DNA of 32,032 nucleotides from Nonomuraea aurantiaca (GCF_020215705.1 NZ_JAIWNB010000052.1:1-32032); one strand, 5' to 3'. Counted from the first letter of the stretch, positions 24,015-31,996 are shown. Numbers and translations: made by a program. The notes: a model not told the origin generated them from the sequence alone.

Positions 24015-24302
24015 ATGGGAGTCATGAATTCCCCCGCCGGCCCTTGGAACGGATGGGGCCACATGTGGGGCAGTGGATCGGGATGGATGTGGGGCGGCTT
24101 CATGATGCTGTTCTGGATCGGCCTCATCGCTCTGGTGGTGTGGCTGGTCGCGCGGGCGTTCACAGGCCAGGACCTCAGATCGTCGCTTGAACGCTCTGGT
24201 CTCGAGCGGGCGCATGAGGTGCTCGCCGAGCGGTACGCCAGCGGCGAGATCTCCACCGATGAATACCGGGACAGGCTCGATCATCTCCACCATACGGGAT
24301 AG
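24015..24302 (+). CDS. SHOCT-domain small membrane protein (95 aa)
   Basis: ATG at 24015 follows AAGGAGG. A Gly/Trp/Met-rich N-terminus (1-27) is followed by one transmembrane segment (about 28-49) and a SHOCT domain (about 65-92, with LAERYASGEISTDEYRDRL). SHOCT motifs occur at protein ends and are thought to mediate oligomerisation or interaction. Such WG/MWG-rich SHOCT proteins are common next to hypoxia or copper genes in actinobacteria. The function is unknown. It stands alone with its own DevR-like box. Confidence 0.75.
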   Translation: MGVMNSPAGPWNGWGHMWGSGSGWMWGGFMMLFWIGLIALVVWLVARAFTGQDLRSSLERSGLERAHEVLAERYASGEISTDEYRDRLDHLHHTG

Positions 24303-24355
24303 CCCGGCAAGGACGTGGACGTGATCGTCCGGGTTTCCGCCTCAGGAGACGAGGA

Positions 24356-24484
24356 GTGAGATCGTCGCCGGTTCGACAGGTTGACCATCCCGGCCTGGCG
24401 GCGGGGCGGCTGGTGGCCTGGGCCGAATGGTGGGCTGAGGGCGATTTCACCCGGTTAAGCGTCGAGGACGCTGTGTTCCGATAG
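24356..24484 (+). CDS. Possible small ORF (42 aa)
   Basis: GTG at 24356 has AGGAG a few bases upstream. The product includes GRLVAWAEWWAEGDFTRLSVEDAVFR and stops at the start of the DevR-like box for GAPDH. No family is recognised and it may be a decayed gene end. Confidence 0.22.
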   Translation: MRSSPVRQVDHPGLAAGRLVAWAEWWAEGDFTRLSVEDAVFR

Positions 24485-24498
24485 GGGTCGAAGGTCCC
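24485..24498. promoter_or_regulatory. DevR/DosR-like box
   Basis: GGGTC-GAAG-GTCCC, 58 bp upstream of the GAPDH gene. Confidence 0.72.
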
Positions 24499-24556
24499 AT
24501 CCGGGTGGGGACCGTGGCCTCTGAACGCCGAGGCCGGTCCGCCGGACGATGGTGGC

Positions 24557-25541
24557 ATGAGAATCGGAATCAATGGATTCGGCAGGATCGGCCGGGCCGT
24601 CCTGCGTCGCGCGCTCCGCACCGACCTGGAGATCGTCGCCATCAACGACATCACCGAGGCGGCCGCACTGGCCCACCTGCTCAGGCACGACTCCACCTAT
24701 GGCGCGCTCGACCTTCCCGTCGCCGCCTCCACCGACGCTCTGACCGTCAACGGTACGAGCATCGCGATCAGCGCCCACGCCGACCCCGCCGCGATCGACT
24801 GGCGTGCCCAGGGCGTGGAGCTGGTCATCGACGCCACCGGTCGCTTCCGGACCAGGGATGCGCTGGCCGGCCATCTGAAGGCGGGTGCCCGCAGGGTGCT
24901 GTTATCGGCTCCCGGCAAGGGCCTGGACGTCACCATCGTGCCCGGCGTCAACGACGCCGCCTACGACCCGGGCCCGGCACGAGATCGTCTCACTGGCCTC
25001 GTGCACCACCAACTGCGTCGCTCCCATGGTCAAGGTGCTTCACCAGAGCTTCGGCCTGGTGCGCGGGTTCATGACCACCATCCACGCCTACACCGGTGAC
25101 CAGATGCTGCTGGACGGGCCGCACAAGGACCCGCGCAGAGCGCGTTCGGCCGCGGTGAACATCGTGCCGACCACCACCGGCGCGGCCCGCATGGTCGGCC
25201 AGGTGCTGCCCGAGCTGGACGGCAGGCTGGACGGCATCGCCATCAGGGTGCCCGTCGAAGACGGCTCGATCACCGACCTGAGCGCCCAGCTCTCCCGACC
25301 GGTCACCGCGCAGGAGGTCAACGACGCCTTCGCCACCGCTGCCGCGGGTGAGCTGCACGGCATCCTGCGCTACAGCACCGATCCGCTCGTCTCCCGCGAC
25401 ATCGTCGGTGACGCCGCCTCGTGCGTGTTCGATTCCGGGCTCACCCAGGCAGGCGGCGATCTGGTCAAGGTGTTCGGCTGGTACGACAACGAGTGGGGTT
25501 ACGCCAACCGGCTGGTCGAAATGGCTCAGCGAACGGCATGA
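24557..25541 (+). pseudogene. gap: Glyceraldehyde-3-phosphate dehydrogenase with a one-base insertion
   Basis: ATG at 24557 gives MRIGINGFGRIGRAVLRRAL, an NAD-binding fold with IND (Asp favouring NAD). The frame is typical up to GVNDAAYDP. There an extra G in a GGG run (24970-24972) shifts it. One base fewer continues as ARHEIVSLASCTTNCVAP with the catalytic Cys, then FMTTIHAYTGDQ with the catalytic His, and VFGWYDNEWGYANRL at the end. The corrected product is about 327 aa, full length. As written, the first frame ends at 25099. The enzyme oxidises glyceraldehyde-3-phosphate in glycolysis. The frameshift is either decay or a homopolymer error. Confidence 0.85.
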
Positions 25542-25583
25542 CGCCGGAAGCGCCTTCTGGTTCGGGATCTTCGTCCCTTCGGC

Positions 25584-26240
25584 TCACCGGCCGTGGATGC
25601 GGCGGCCGGTGATCTGGTGCGGGACGATACGGATGTAGAGCTGCCGGTCGCCACCGGCCCACGGGGTGATGTCGGAATCGGTGACCTTGGCCAGCTCATC
25701 CGGCGGCACATGGTGGGCAGGGCCCTGAATGAGGACGCTCCATCCCTCACGCTGGGCCTCGTCCAACCTGTCGACCTCGAAACCGATTTTGATCTCTACG
25801 CCTTCCAGACCGGTGCGCAGGTCCTGGTCCATCGGGCCGCCCGGCGCGGTGCGGAACACGATGGCGCCGTCGTGGAGCTTGTAGTTGACGGGCAGAATCG
25901 TCGGCCCGTGCGAGCCGTTGAACGCCACTCGGCCGACCCCGCCGGGCGCGATCAGGCGCAGGCATTCCGCGGGCTCAAGCACTTCCAGGGCCGGGTCGGC
26001 CGAGGCGGAGCCGCCACCCGGCGGACGATCTTGACCGCCACCCAGCAGGTCTTGAACGGTGGTCTCCAGCGCGGCGGCCAGGCGCGCCAGTGCTTCGATG
26101 TTCGGGGGGCTCAGGTGCCCTTCGAGGTACTGGACGTACCCGGTGGACATCTCCGCGCGGTCGGCGACCTGCTCGTGGGTGAGGCCCAGCCGCTCGCGAT
26201 GGTGAATCATGCGACGTCCGAAGTCGCCGGTGCCTGTCAT
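25584..26240 (-). CDS. XRE-family HTH + PPOX flavin-binding protein (internal start)
   Basis: ATG at 26240 is preceded by AAGGAG seven bases upstream, so this 218-residue protein can be made on its own although it is in frame with GH65. Residues 8-62 are an XRE HTH (RRMIHHRERLGLTHEQVADR, TGYVQYLEG). Residues 85-215 are a PPOX split barrel (ECLRLIAPGGVGRVAFN, ILPVNYKL, GWSVLIQGPAHHV, GRRIHGR). HTH-PPOX proteins are probable flavin- or redox-responsive regulators. Whether it is fused to GH65 or separate cannot be decided from sequence. Confidence 0.75.
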   Translation of the reverse strand: MTGTGDFGRRMIHHRERLGLTHEQVADRAEMSTGYVQYLEGHLSPPNIEALARLAAALETTVQDLLGGGQDRPPGGGSASADPALEVLEPAECLRLIAPGGVGRVAFNGSHGPTILPVNYKLHDGAIVFRTAPGGPMDQDLRTGLEGVEIKIGFEVDRLDEAQREGWSVLIQGPAHHVPPDELAKVTDSDITPWAGGDRQLYIRIVPHQITGRRIHGR

Positions 26241-28493
26241 GAACGTCTCCTTGTCATCAGTGGTGAAGGTGCTGTTGGTGCCGCGTGGCAGGGTGACGCC
26301 GTCGACACGTGTTCTGTCGTGATCAACGTCGATGACCAGTTGATGACCGCGGTAGCAGATCGGCATGGACAGTGAGCCGAGCCGGTCGGGCAGGAGCGGG
26401 TTGAGGTGCAGGCCGTCGCGCCGCAGCTCCAGGCCCAGGTAGCAGCGCTGCAACATATCCAGCGTGCCGGCCATGGCGCCAAGGTGGATGCCCTCCGCGG
26501 TGGTGCCGTGCTGGACGTCGTTGATGTCGCTGAACAGCGCTTCGGTGAAGAACTGCCAGGAGCGGGCCCGGTCGGAGCGGGAGAGCACCCAGGCGTGTAC
26601 GACGGCGCTGAGGGTGGAGCCGTGGCTGGTGCGGGCCAGGTAGTAGCCGATGGTACGAGGGATCAAGTCCGGCGTGGCCGGGTAGCCGAGCCGCTCCAGG
26701 ATCGCCAGTAACTCCTCGGCACTCAGCAGGTAGCACAGCATCAGCGTGTCCGCCTGCTTGGCCGCCCTGTAGCGGTTGACGTCGTCGCCGTCGGCTTCGA
26801 GCGCGCGGTCCAGGCGGCGCACGCCGCGGTAGCGGGCCCAGTCCAGCTCTAAGAGGTCCGCGTACCCGGTGAACTGGCTGATCACGCCGTCGTGGAAGTC
26901 GACACGCATGCGCCGGGTGATGTCGTCCCAGCGCGCCGACTCCCCAGGATCGGCTTTCCCGGTGTCGAGCGCGCGTGAGAGCAGCCACACGGTCATGATG
27001 TTGGTGTAGGCGTTGTTGGCCAGGCCGGGGGAGCCGGTCCCTGGGTAGGCAGTGTGGTATTCGTCGGGTCCCATGACGCCGTGGATCTCGTACCGTCCCG
27101 ATGTGGGGTTGAGCACGGCTAGTGAGGCGAAGAACCTGGCGATGTCGATGAGCAGGTCCGCGCACCACGGAGGCATCGTGCCGGTGGCCAGGTGGTACTG
27201 CCACACGTTGTAGGCGATGGCCAGGCCGATGTGCCGCTGCAGGTGGGACACGTCGGGCAGCCAGCGGCCGGAGGCGGGGTTGAGGTGGAGCGTCTGGGTC
27301 TCTTCACGCCCGTCGCTGCCGCTCTGCCAGGGGAACATCGCGCCGTCATACCCCGCGTCGCGGGCCGCCGCCCTGGCTTCGGGCAGCCGCCGCCACCGGT
27401 AGCGGAGCAGGCCGAGTGAGATCTCTGGGAAGCGCAGGTTCAGCCAGGGCAGGACGAACAGCTCGTCCCAGAACACGTGCCCGCGATAGGCCTCGCCGTG
27501 CAGGCCCCGGGCGGGCACACCGACATCGAGGTCGGCGGTGTGTGGAGAAAGCGTCTGCAACACGTGGAAGATGTGCAGGTGGACGATCTGCGCCAGTTCC
27601 GGGCCGTCCACATCCAGCCGGGCGTCCTGCCACAGGCGTTCCCAGGCCGCCACGTGCCGGGCGAGCAGCTCGTCGAAACGCGGTGCCAGCCGTAATCGGC
27701 GCAGGGCCGCAGAGCGGGCGTCGTGGATGGCGGGATCGCGTGAGGTCAGCAGCGCCACGACCTTGGTCACCGTCGCGGGCACGCCCTCGACGACGTCGAG
27801 TACGTGCTCGGCGGTGATCCGGTCAGGCGAGCTGGTCACCTCGGGTGCCGCCGGCGCGTCCAAACGCGCGGCGAGCGCGACCGCGATCCGGGAGGAGCGG
27901 GTGACCGTGGTGAGCCAGGTCAGCTCGTCTTGCGTGCCGGTCGCGTGGCCGGTCAGATGATCGCCGCGCAGGTCACGATAGCGGGCCACGCCGCTGTTGG
28001 TCACCCGGCCGTCCAGCTCCGCGCGAACGCGCAGCGGGCCGGACCAGTTCTCCGCGGTGAAGGTGGTGTCGAGTGCGGCCAGGTACGGGTCGGCCATGGA
28101 CACCAGACGGCGTTGCCGTACGAGGGTGATGCGGCCTGCCTCGTCACGCCAGCGTAACTCGCGCCGCAGCACCCCCTGCCGGAGGTCGAGCTCCTGGCGG
28201 TAGTTCAGCAGGTCGGCCCGCTCCGGGCGGAACCACGCTGAACCGGGGGTGGCGAACGTCAGTGGCAGCCAGTCGGGCAGGTTGACCAAGTCCTCATTGG
28301 TGACCGTGCGGCCCGCGACCGTGGAGGCCAGTCGGTCGTAGCAGCCCGCGGCATAGGTGCCGGGCGTGCGCACCTCGCCGTCAGGCGTCGCGCCGCGCGT
28401 GGCGAACCGGCCATTGCCCAGCGTGCACAGAGCCTCGCGTAACCCCTCCGAAGCCAGGTCGAACCCCTCGTAGACGAGCGTCCAGGGATTCAT
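25584..28493 (-). CDS. GH65 glycoside phosphorylase, open in frame into an XRE-PPOX domain
   Basis: ATG at 28493 overlaps the HAD stop (ATGA). Residues 1 to about 750 are a full GH65 enzyme (trehalose/kojibiose/maltose phosphorylase family). They contain the catalytic-acid block GPDEYH with Glu478, the following NAYTNIM, QADTLML, and the phosphate-binding TSHGSTLS. It cleaves an alpha-glucoside with phosphate to beta-glucose-1-phosphate; the exact sugar cannot be told. No stop follows, so the frame runs through TFTTDDKETF into MTGTGDFGRRM of the XRE-PPOX protein, giving 969 residues. A ribosome site precedes that internal ATG, so two proteins may be made from one frame. The next-door mutase supports the phosphorylase role. 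Confidence 0.82.
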   Translation of the reverse strand: MNPWTLVYEGFDLASEGLREALCTLGNGRFATRGATPDGEVRTPGTYAAGCYDRLASTVAGRTVTNEDLVNLPDWLPLTFATPGSAWFRPERADLLNYRQELDLRQGVLRRELRWRDEAGRITLVRQRRLVSMADPYLAALDTTFTAENWSGPLRVRAELDGRVTNSGVARYRDLRGDHLTGHATGTQDELTWLTTVTRSSRIAVALAARLDAPAAPEVTSSPDRITAEHVLDVVEGVPATVTKVVALLTSRDPAIHDARSAALRRLRLAPRFDELLARHVAAWERLWQDARLDVDGPELAQIVHLHIFHVLQTLSPHTADLDVGVPARGLHGEAYRGHVFWDELFVLPWLNLRFPEISLGLLRYRWRRLPEARAAARDAGYDGAMFPWQSGSDGREETQTLHLNPASGRWLPDVSHLQRHIGLAIAYNVWQYHLATGTMPPWCADLLIDIARFFASLAVLNPTSGRYEIHGVMGPDEYHTAYPGTGSPGLANNAYTNIMTVWLLSRALDTGKADPGESARWDDITRRMRVDFHDGVISQFTGYADLLELDWARYRGVRRLDRALEADGDDVNRYRAAKQADTLMLCYLLSAEELLAILERLGYPATPDLIPRTIGYYLARTSHGSTLSAVVHAWVLSRSDRARSWQFFTEALFSDINDVQHGTTAEGIHLGAMAGTLDMLQRCYLGLELRRDGLHLNPLLPDRLGSLSMPICYRGHQLVIDVDHDRTRVDGVTLPRGTNSTFTTDDKETFMTGTGDFGRRMIHHRERLGLTHEQVADRAEMSTGYVQYLEGHLSPPNIEALARLAAALETTVQDLLGGGQDRPPGGGSASADPALEVLEPAECLRLIAPGGVGRVAFNGSHGPTILPVNYKLHDGAIVFRTAPGGPMDQDLRTGLEGVEIKIGFEVDRLDEAQREGWSVLIQGPAHHVPPDELAKVTDSDITPWAGGDRQLYIRIVPHQITGRRIHGR

Positions 28494-29245
28494 CGCCGTA
28501 TGACGGGGACGCGGCCGGTGATGGCCAGTTCGGCCAGGTCCGTCACGACGACGTCCGCTCCGGCGCGGCGCATCGCGGCTCTTCCCGAGCCCGTCCGGTC
28601 CACCCCGACGACCAGGGCGAAGGCGCCTCTGCGCCCCGCCTCGACACCGGGCAGCGCGTCCTCCACGATCGCCACCTCGTCCGCCGGAAGCTCCAAGCGC
28701 TGGGCGGCCTCCAGGAACAACGCCGGGTCGGGCTTGCCGGGCAAGCCCAGCCGGGCGGCCTCGGCGCCGTCGACCAGCACGTCGAACAGGTGCGTCAGCC
28801 CCGCAGCCGAAATCACCGCGCGGCAGTTCCTGCTCGCCGACACCACGGCGGTACGGCAACCGCGCCGCCGCAGCTCGTGCAGCAGATCGACGGTTGAGCC
28901 GAAGGCGGCCACCCCATGCTCGGTGATCTCCTGGACGAACAGTGCGTCCTTGGCCAGCCCGAGCCCGTGCACGGTCGGCGCGCCCGGCTCGTCCTGTGGC
29001 CCGCCTTCGGGCAGGCAGACGCCGCGGGAGGCCAGGAACGTGCGGACCCCGTCCAGACGCGACCGCCCATCGACGTAGCGCAGGTAGTCGGCCCGGATGT
29101 CGAACGGGGTGGAACGGTCGCGCAGGAAGACGTCGAAGACGTGCTTCCACGCCGCCGCGTGCACACGGGCGGTGTCGGTGACCACACCGTCGGTGTCGAA
29201 GACCACGCCACGGAGCCGTGTCAGATCGATGGCTGCCATGCCCAT
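28490..29245 (-). CDS. HAD hydrolase, beta-phosphoglucomutase-like
   Basis: ATG at 29245 (MGMAAIDL) or 29239; no strong ribosome site separates them. The first HAD motif is VVFDTDGVVTDT, with both aspartates, followed by a helical cap. Motif 2 is VVSASRN, motif 3 is GKPDPALF and motif 4 is VEDALPGVEAGR. The length (about 251 aa) and the cap fit beta-phosphoglucomutase. It probably turns the beta-glucose-1-phosphate from the GH65 enzyme into glucose-6-phosphate. Its stop overlaps the GH65 start by four bases. Two DevR-like boxes lie in the divergent region shared with the USP gene. Confidence 0.85.
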   Translation of the reverse strand: MGMAAIDLTRLRGVVFDTDGVVTDTARVHAAAWKHVFDVFLRDRSTPFDIRADYLRYVDGRSRLDGVRTFLASRGVCLPEGGPQDEPGAPTVHGLGLAKDALFVQEITEHGVAAFGSTVDLLHELRRRGCRTAVVSASRNCRAVISAAGLTHLFDVLVDGAEAARLGLPGKPDPALFLEAAQRLELPADEVAIVEDALPGVEAGRRGAFALVVGVDRTGSGRAAMRRAGADVVVTDLAELAITGRVPVIRR

Positions 29246-29275
29246 CACGCTACGCACCCGTCACTCGGGCAAACA

Positions 29276-29289
29276 GGGTCCTTCGGCTC
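29276..29289. promoter_or_regulatory. DevR/DosR-like box
   Basis: GGGTC-CTTC-GGCTC, 31 bp upstream of the HAD start, in the 121-bp gap between divergent genes. Confidence 0.55.
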
Positions 29290-29297
29290 TTGCCTGA

Positions 29298-29311
29298 CGG
29301 ACTTCCGGCCC
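29298..29311. promoter_or_regulatory. DevR/DosR-like box
   Basis: CGGAC-TTCC-GGCCC, 8 bp from the previous box and 56 bp upstream of the USP gene. The tandem arrangement may serve both directions. Confidence 0.55.
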
Positions 29312-29366
29312 TGCAACGATGCGCCGTGAGCGAGTCCGATGGAGAGATGACGAAGGAGGATGGATC

Positions 29367-30209
29367 ATGATCATTGTAGGGGTGGACGGCTCGACGACCG
29401 CGCGGGCCGCGGTGGAGTGGGCGGTCAACGACGCTCTGCGGATGGGGGAGCCGCTGCGGATCGTGCACGCCGTGGACCGTTCGCCGTATCAGATTGGCAA
29501 GTTCGCTGATGCCGCGCTGCCTGACACGCTGCTGCGCGAGGGGCAGCGGATCCTGCGTGAGGCGCTGGCTCTGGCTCACGAGCGCCAGCCGAGCGTCGAG
29601 GTCACGACGCGGGACATCGAGGGCGCGCCGGCCGAGGTGCTGCGCGAGCAGGCCAAGGAGGCGACTGAGATCGTGCTCGGCAGTCGCGGGCTCGGCGGGT
29701 TCGCCGGCGCGCTGCTGGGCTCGGTCAGTACGCACGTGGCCGGCCACGTTCACGGCCCCGTCGTGGTCGTACGCGGCGACCATCAGCCGGTGCGCGGGGA
29801 GGTCGTGGTCGGCGTGGACGACTCGCCCGCGTGCGAGCCCGCGCTGGCCTACGCCTTCCGGCAGGCCAAGCTGCGGGGGAGCACGCTGAGGGTGGTGCAC
29901 GCCTGGCAACTGCCGGTGCACGCGTTCGCACCCGAGGCGCCGTACGACATGGACGAGGTCCGCACCGCGCAGCACCAGGTGGTCCGCGATCGGCTGGAAA
30001 CACGCAAGAAGGAATACCCGCAGGTGACGGTCGTCGAGGATGTCCAGTCGGCGCAGCCGGTGGAGGCCCTGGCCGATGCCTCCGCCCGAGCCGATCTGCT
30101 GGTGGTGGGCTCGCACGGTCACGGCGCGGCGGGCGCGCTGCTGCTCGGCTCGGTCAGTCGCGGCGTCCTGCACCACGCCCGCTGCCCGGTGGCGGTGGTA
30201 CGCGCATAG
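29367..30209 (+). CDS. Tandem universal stress protein (UspA family)
   Basis: ATG at 29367 follows AAGGAGG. The 280 residues hold two UspA domains (about 1-137 and 143-280). Each starts with a VGVDxS strand (IIVGVDGSTTAR, VVVGVDDSPAC) and ends with an ATP-loop: GSRGLGGFAGALLGSVS and GSHGHGAAGALLLGSVS. Tandem USPs of this kind (compare M. tuberculosis Rv2623) are DosR-regulated and bind ATP. It probably adjusts growth under energy stress. Its last domain is the reference for the USP scrap at 23458-23559. Confidence 0.9.
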   Translation: MIIVGVDGSTTARAAVEWAVNDALRMGEPLRIVHAVDRSPYQIGKFADAALPDTLLREGQRILREALALAHERQPSVEVTTRDIEGAPAEVLREQAKEATEIVLGSRGLGGFAGALLGSVSTHVAGHVHGPVVVVRGDHQPVRGEVVVGVDDSPACEPALAYAFRQAKLRGSTLRVVHAWQLPVHAFAPEAPYDMDEVRTAQHQVVRDRLETRKKEYPQVTVVEDVQSAQPVEALADASARADLLVVGSHGHGAAGALLLGSVSRGVLHHARCPVAVVRA

Positions 30210-30264
30210 AGGCCCTCTCTGTCGACGGGGAAGACGACCCGTCGCCCGTGCTCCACGTCTAGCA

Positions 30265-30278
30265 GGGACCAAAGGCTC
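30265..30278. promoter_or_regulatory. DevR/DosR-like box
   Basis: GGGAC-CAAA-GGCTC, 77 bp upstream of the CBS-BON gene at 30355; the left arm is perfect. Confidence 0.65.
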
Positions 30279-30354
30279 TGCGGCGAAGGACGTTCGCCCA
30301 TGCCGCCCGTGGTCGCCCCAAGCGCATCGTTGGGAGAGAGATGAGGAGGCCACC

Positions 30355-31011
30355 ATGTCCATCAAGGTCAGGGACGTCATGAGGAACGTCGCCATCGCGG
30401 TTCGCGAGGACGCGTCGTTTGCCGAGATCGTGCGCACGATGCGCCGGTACACCCTCGGGGCGATCAGTGTGATCGATGCCGGTGGCCGGCCTGTGGGGGT
30501 CGTCTCCGAAGACGATCTGTTGCTCAAGGAACTGGACCCGGTACGACACAGCGCCCCGATCTTCGGCAGGCGCAAGCGGCGCGAGGAGCAGGAGAAGGCG
30601 GCCGCGGTCACCGCGTCGGCGCTCATGACCACGCCCGCGATCACGGTGACTCCGGGAACCCCGGTTCGCGACGCGGCGCGGCTGATGCACGAGAAGCGGA
30701 TCAAGCAGCTGCCGGTGATCGATGCGGCCACCGGGCGCATCATCGGCATTCTGCACCGGTCAGACCTGCTGCGTGTCTTCGGTCGTTCCACGGGCGAGTT
30801 GGAGAGGGAGATCAGGGCCGTGATCGGTGACCTGACGTCGGTGTCGGTAGGCATCTCTGGTGGTGTGGTGCGGCTCAGCGGCCGGGTGGCGCGCGGCTCC
30901 GAGGCCATCCGGTTGGTGGAGGAGATCCGCCGGGTGGACGGCGTGATCGACGTGGTCTCCGAGCTGACCTACGACAGGGCCGACCGGATCGTCGTCCCGC
31001 CGCTGCTGTAG
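30355..31011 (+). CDS. CBS-CBS-BON domain protein (218 aa)
   Basis: ATG at 30355 follows GAGGAG. CBS-1 covers about residues 5-57 (PVGVVSEDDLL), then a basic linker (FGRRKRREEQEKA) that replaces the EEFREQYY linker of the other paralogues. CBS-2 covers about 80-140 (IIGILHRSDLL) and BON about 150-218 (GVVRLSGRVARGSEA). It is full length with no sign of decay. It is the sixth CBS/BON family gene in the window, and the different linker suggests an older lineage. Its role is inferred to be adenylate sensing. Confidence 0.85.
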   Translation: MSIKVRDVMRNVAIAVREDASFAEIVRTMRRYTLGAISVIDAGGRPVGVVSEDDLLLKELDPVRHSAPIFGRRKRREEQEKAAAVTASALMTTPAITVTPGTPVRDAARLMHEKRIKQLPVIDAATGRIIGILHRSDLLRVFGRSTGELEREIRAVIGDLTSVSVGISGGVVRLSGRVARGSEAIRLVEEIRRVDGVIDVVSELTYDRADRIVVPPLL

Positions 31012-31078
31012 GGGCCGACATGGAAGCCACCTGGCCGCAAGGCCATCCGACGAGGGCTGGAGCAGGCCCCCACGCTGC

Positions 31079-31270
31079 GGTTGCCGATCGGAGGCGAACC
31101 GGCTCGCCAAGATCGCCCGTGCGGAGATGGCGATCACGCATCGGCTCGGCCGCACGCCAGCGCCCGGCGCCCGCCCCCACATCCCGGTGGACCGGCGGGC
31201 CCCGCTGGAGGAGTTCGAGCGGATCGCGTCCCGCATCCCGGTCTTCCATATCACGGCACGCGCGGACTAG
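31079..31270 (+). pseudogene. Unidentified ORF fragment in a decayed stretch
   Basis: One frame reads EANRLAKIARAEMAITHRLG, RTP, and later PLEEFERIASRIPVFHITARAD, before a stop. The sequence looks protein-like (regular amphipathic helix), but it has no start with a ribosome site and I recognise no family. The rest of 31012-31440 holds a second open stretch, ATIRDVAPTLIALSTAARG, in another frame. This stretch of more than 300 bp carries no confident gene and is probably decayed. Confidence 0.2.
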
Positions 31271-31440
31271 GAGCGGTGCGTATTCCCAGGTGGCGCGAGG
31301 AACTGCCACCTGCTCGCCGGAGCGACGATCCGCGACGTGGCCCCCACGCTGATCGCGTTATCGACGGCGGCCCGGGGCGCCCTGAACTGGCCGATCCCGC
31401 AGTGGGAGCGGCGGCGACGGTGGTCAAAGGCCGCTGATCC

Positions 31441-31454
31441 CGGCCCTTCGGCCC
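31441..31454. promoter_or_regulatory. DevR/DosR-like box, also a possible hairpin
   Basis: CGGCC-CTTC-GGCCC, 65 bp upstream of the PLDc_N-type ORF. Flanking TCC and GGGA could also pair, so a terminator stem is possible. Confidence 0.42.
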
Positions 31455-31519
31455 GGGACGACCGGCAGGGAGCCTGACAGGCTCCTGGTGGAGGTACGCC
31501 GAGAGAAGGGACGAGGCCG

Positions 31520-31738
31520 ATGCGCTGGAACGAGCTCTCCGAGCGGCAGCGGGGCCTGCTGTTAGTGGCTGTGTCAGCAGAGTTCGCGTTGACCGCGACG
31601 GCGGCGGTGGACCTGTGGTTCCGGCCGCGGGACGAGGTACGGGGACGTAAGGAGCTGTGGTGGCTGGGCATCTTCGTCCAGCCGATCGGACGCATCGCTT
31701 ACCTGATGTGCGGGCGGCGGTCCCGGTGCGGGCGCTAG
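31520..31738 (+). CDS. PLDc_N-type small membrane protein (72 aa)
   Basis: ATG at 31520 follows AGAAGGGACGAGG. The protein has one membrane segment (about residues 13-32), an RGRKELWWLGIFVQPIGRIAYL segment (second hydrophobic stretch) and ends MCGRRSR. The RK(E)LWWLxxFxxPxGxIxYLxxGRR pattern is that of the phospholipase-D nuclease N-terminal (PLDc_N) domain, a two-helix module often found alone in actinobacteria. The function is unknown. A possible DevR-like box is upstream. The last 13 bp overlap a possible nitroreductase scrap. Confidence 0.6.
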   Translation: MRWNELSERQRGLLLVAVSAEFALTATAAVDLWFRPRDEVRGRKELWWLGIFVQPIGRIAYLMCGRRSRCGR

Positions 31739-31797
31739 GCCGGCTGCAGACCCGGCTGGTCAACCCGATCGTCGCATGGGTACTGCGTACCCCGTGA
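31726..31797 (+). pseudogene. Possible deazaflavin-dependent nitroreductase N-terminal scrap
   Basis: From GTG 31726 the frame reads ALGRLQTRLVNPIVAWVLRTP and stops. Members of the Ddn/F420-dependent nitroreductase group often begin with a similar RLVNPxVRWLLRSP block, and some are in DosR regulons. Only this N-terminal piece survives. It rests on one short block and is tentative. Confidence 0.32.
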
Positions 31798-31936
31798 GAA
31801 CGTGTGCCGTGCACACGGCGCCGAACGCTCGGCACTCGCCGTACGACGACCGTACGACGACCGGCCGGACGGCATGGCGCCTTCGGGTCGGCTCGAGTGC
31901 GCTCAGGTCGCGTCCGAGATGCGGTGTAAAAGTGAA

Positions 31937-31996
31937 CGAGCGTAGGTTGCCGTGCTGAACCGACCAAAGTTCGCACTACGCAAGGACCTACGCTCG
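31937..31996. repeat. 11-bp perfect inverted repeat at the right edge
   Basis: CGAGCGTAGGT (31937-31947) is mirrored by ACCTACGCTCG (31986-31996), separated by 38 bp. It lies immediately in front of an ORF that leaves the window, as an insertion-sequence end, operator or attenuator would. Confidence 0.6.

Noticed and set aside
25564..25577. Good box-like GGGAT-CTTC-GTCCC after GAPDH
   Set aside because: It sits between two convergent gene ends with no promoter-proximal gene; listed only as a possible chance match or terminator stem.
29250..30908. 552-codon reverse ORF opposite USP and CBS genes
   Set aside because: It spans two real forward genes and reads as an antisense shadow.
31841..31862. 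Two tandem copies of GTACGACGACC
   Set aside because: Only two 11-bp copies; too short to call a repeat array or CRISPR.
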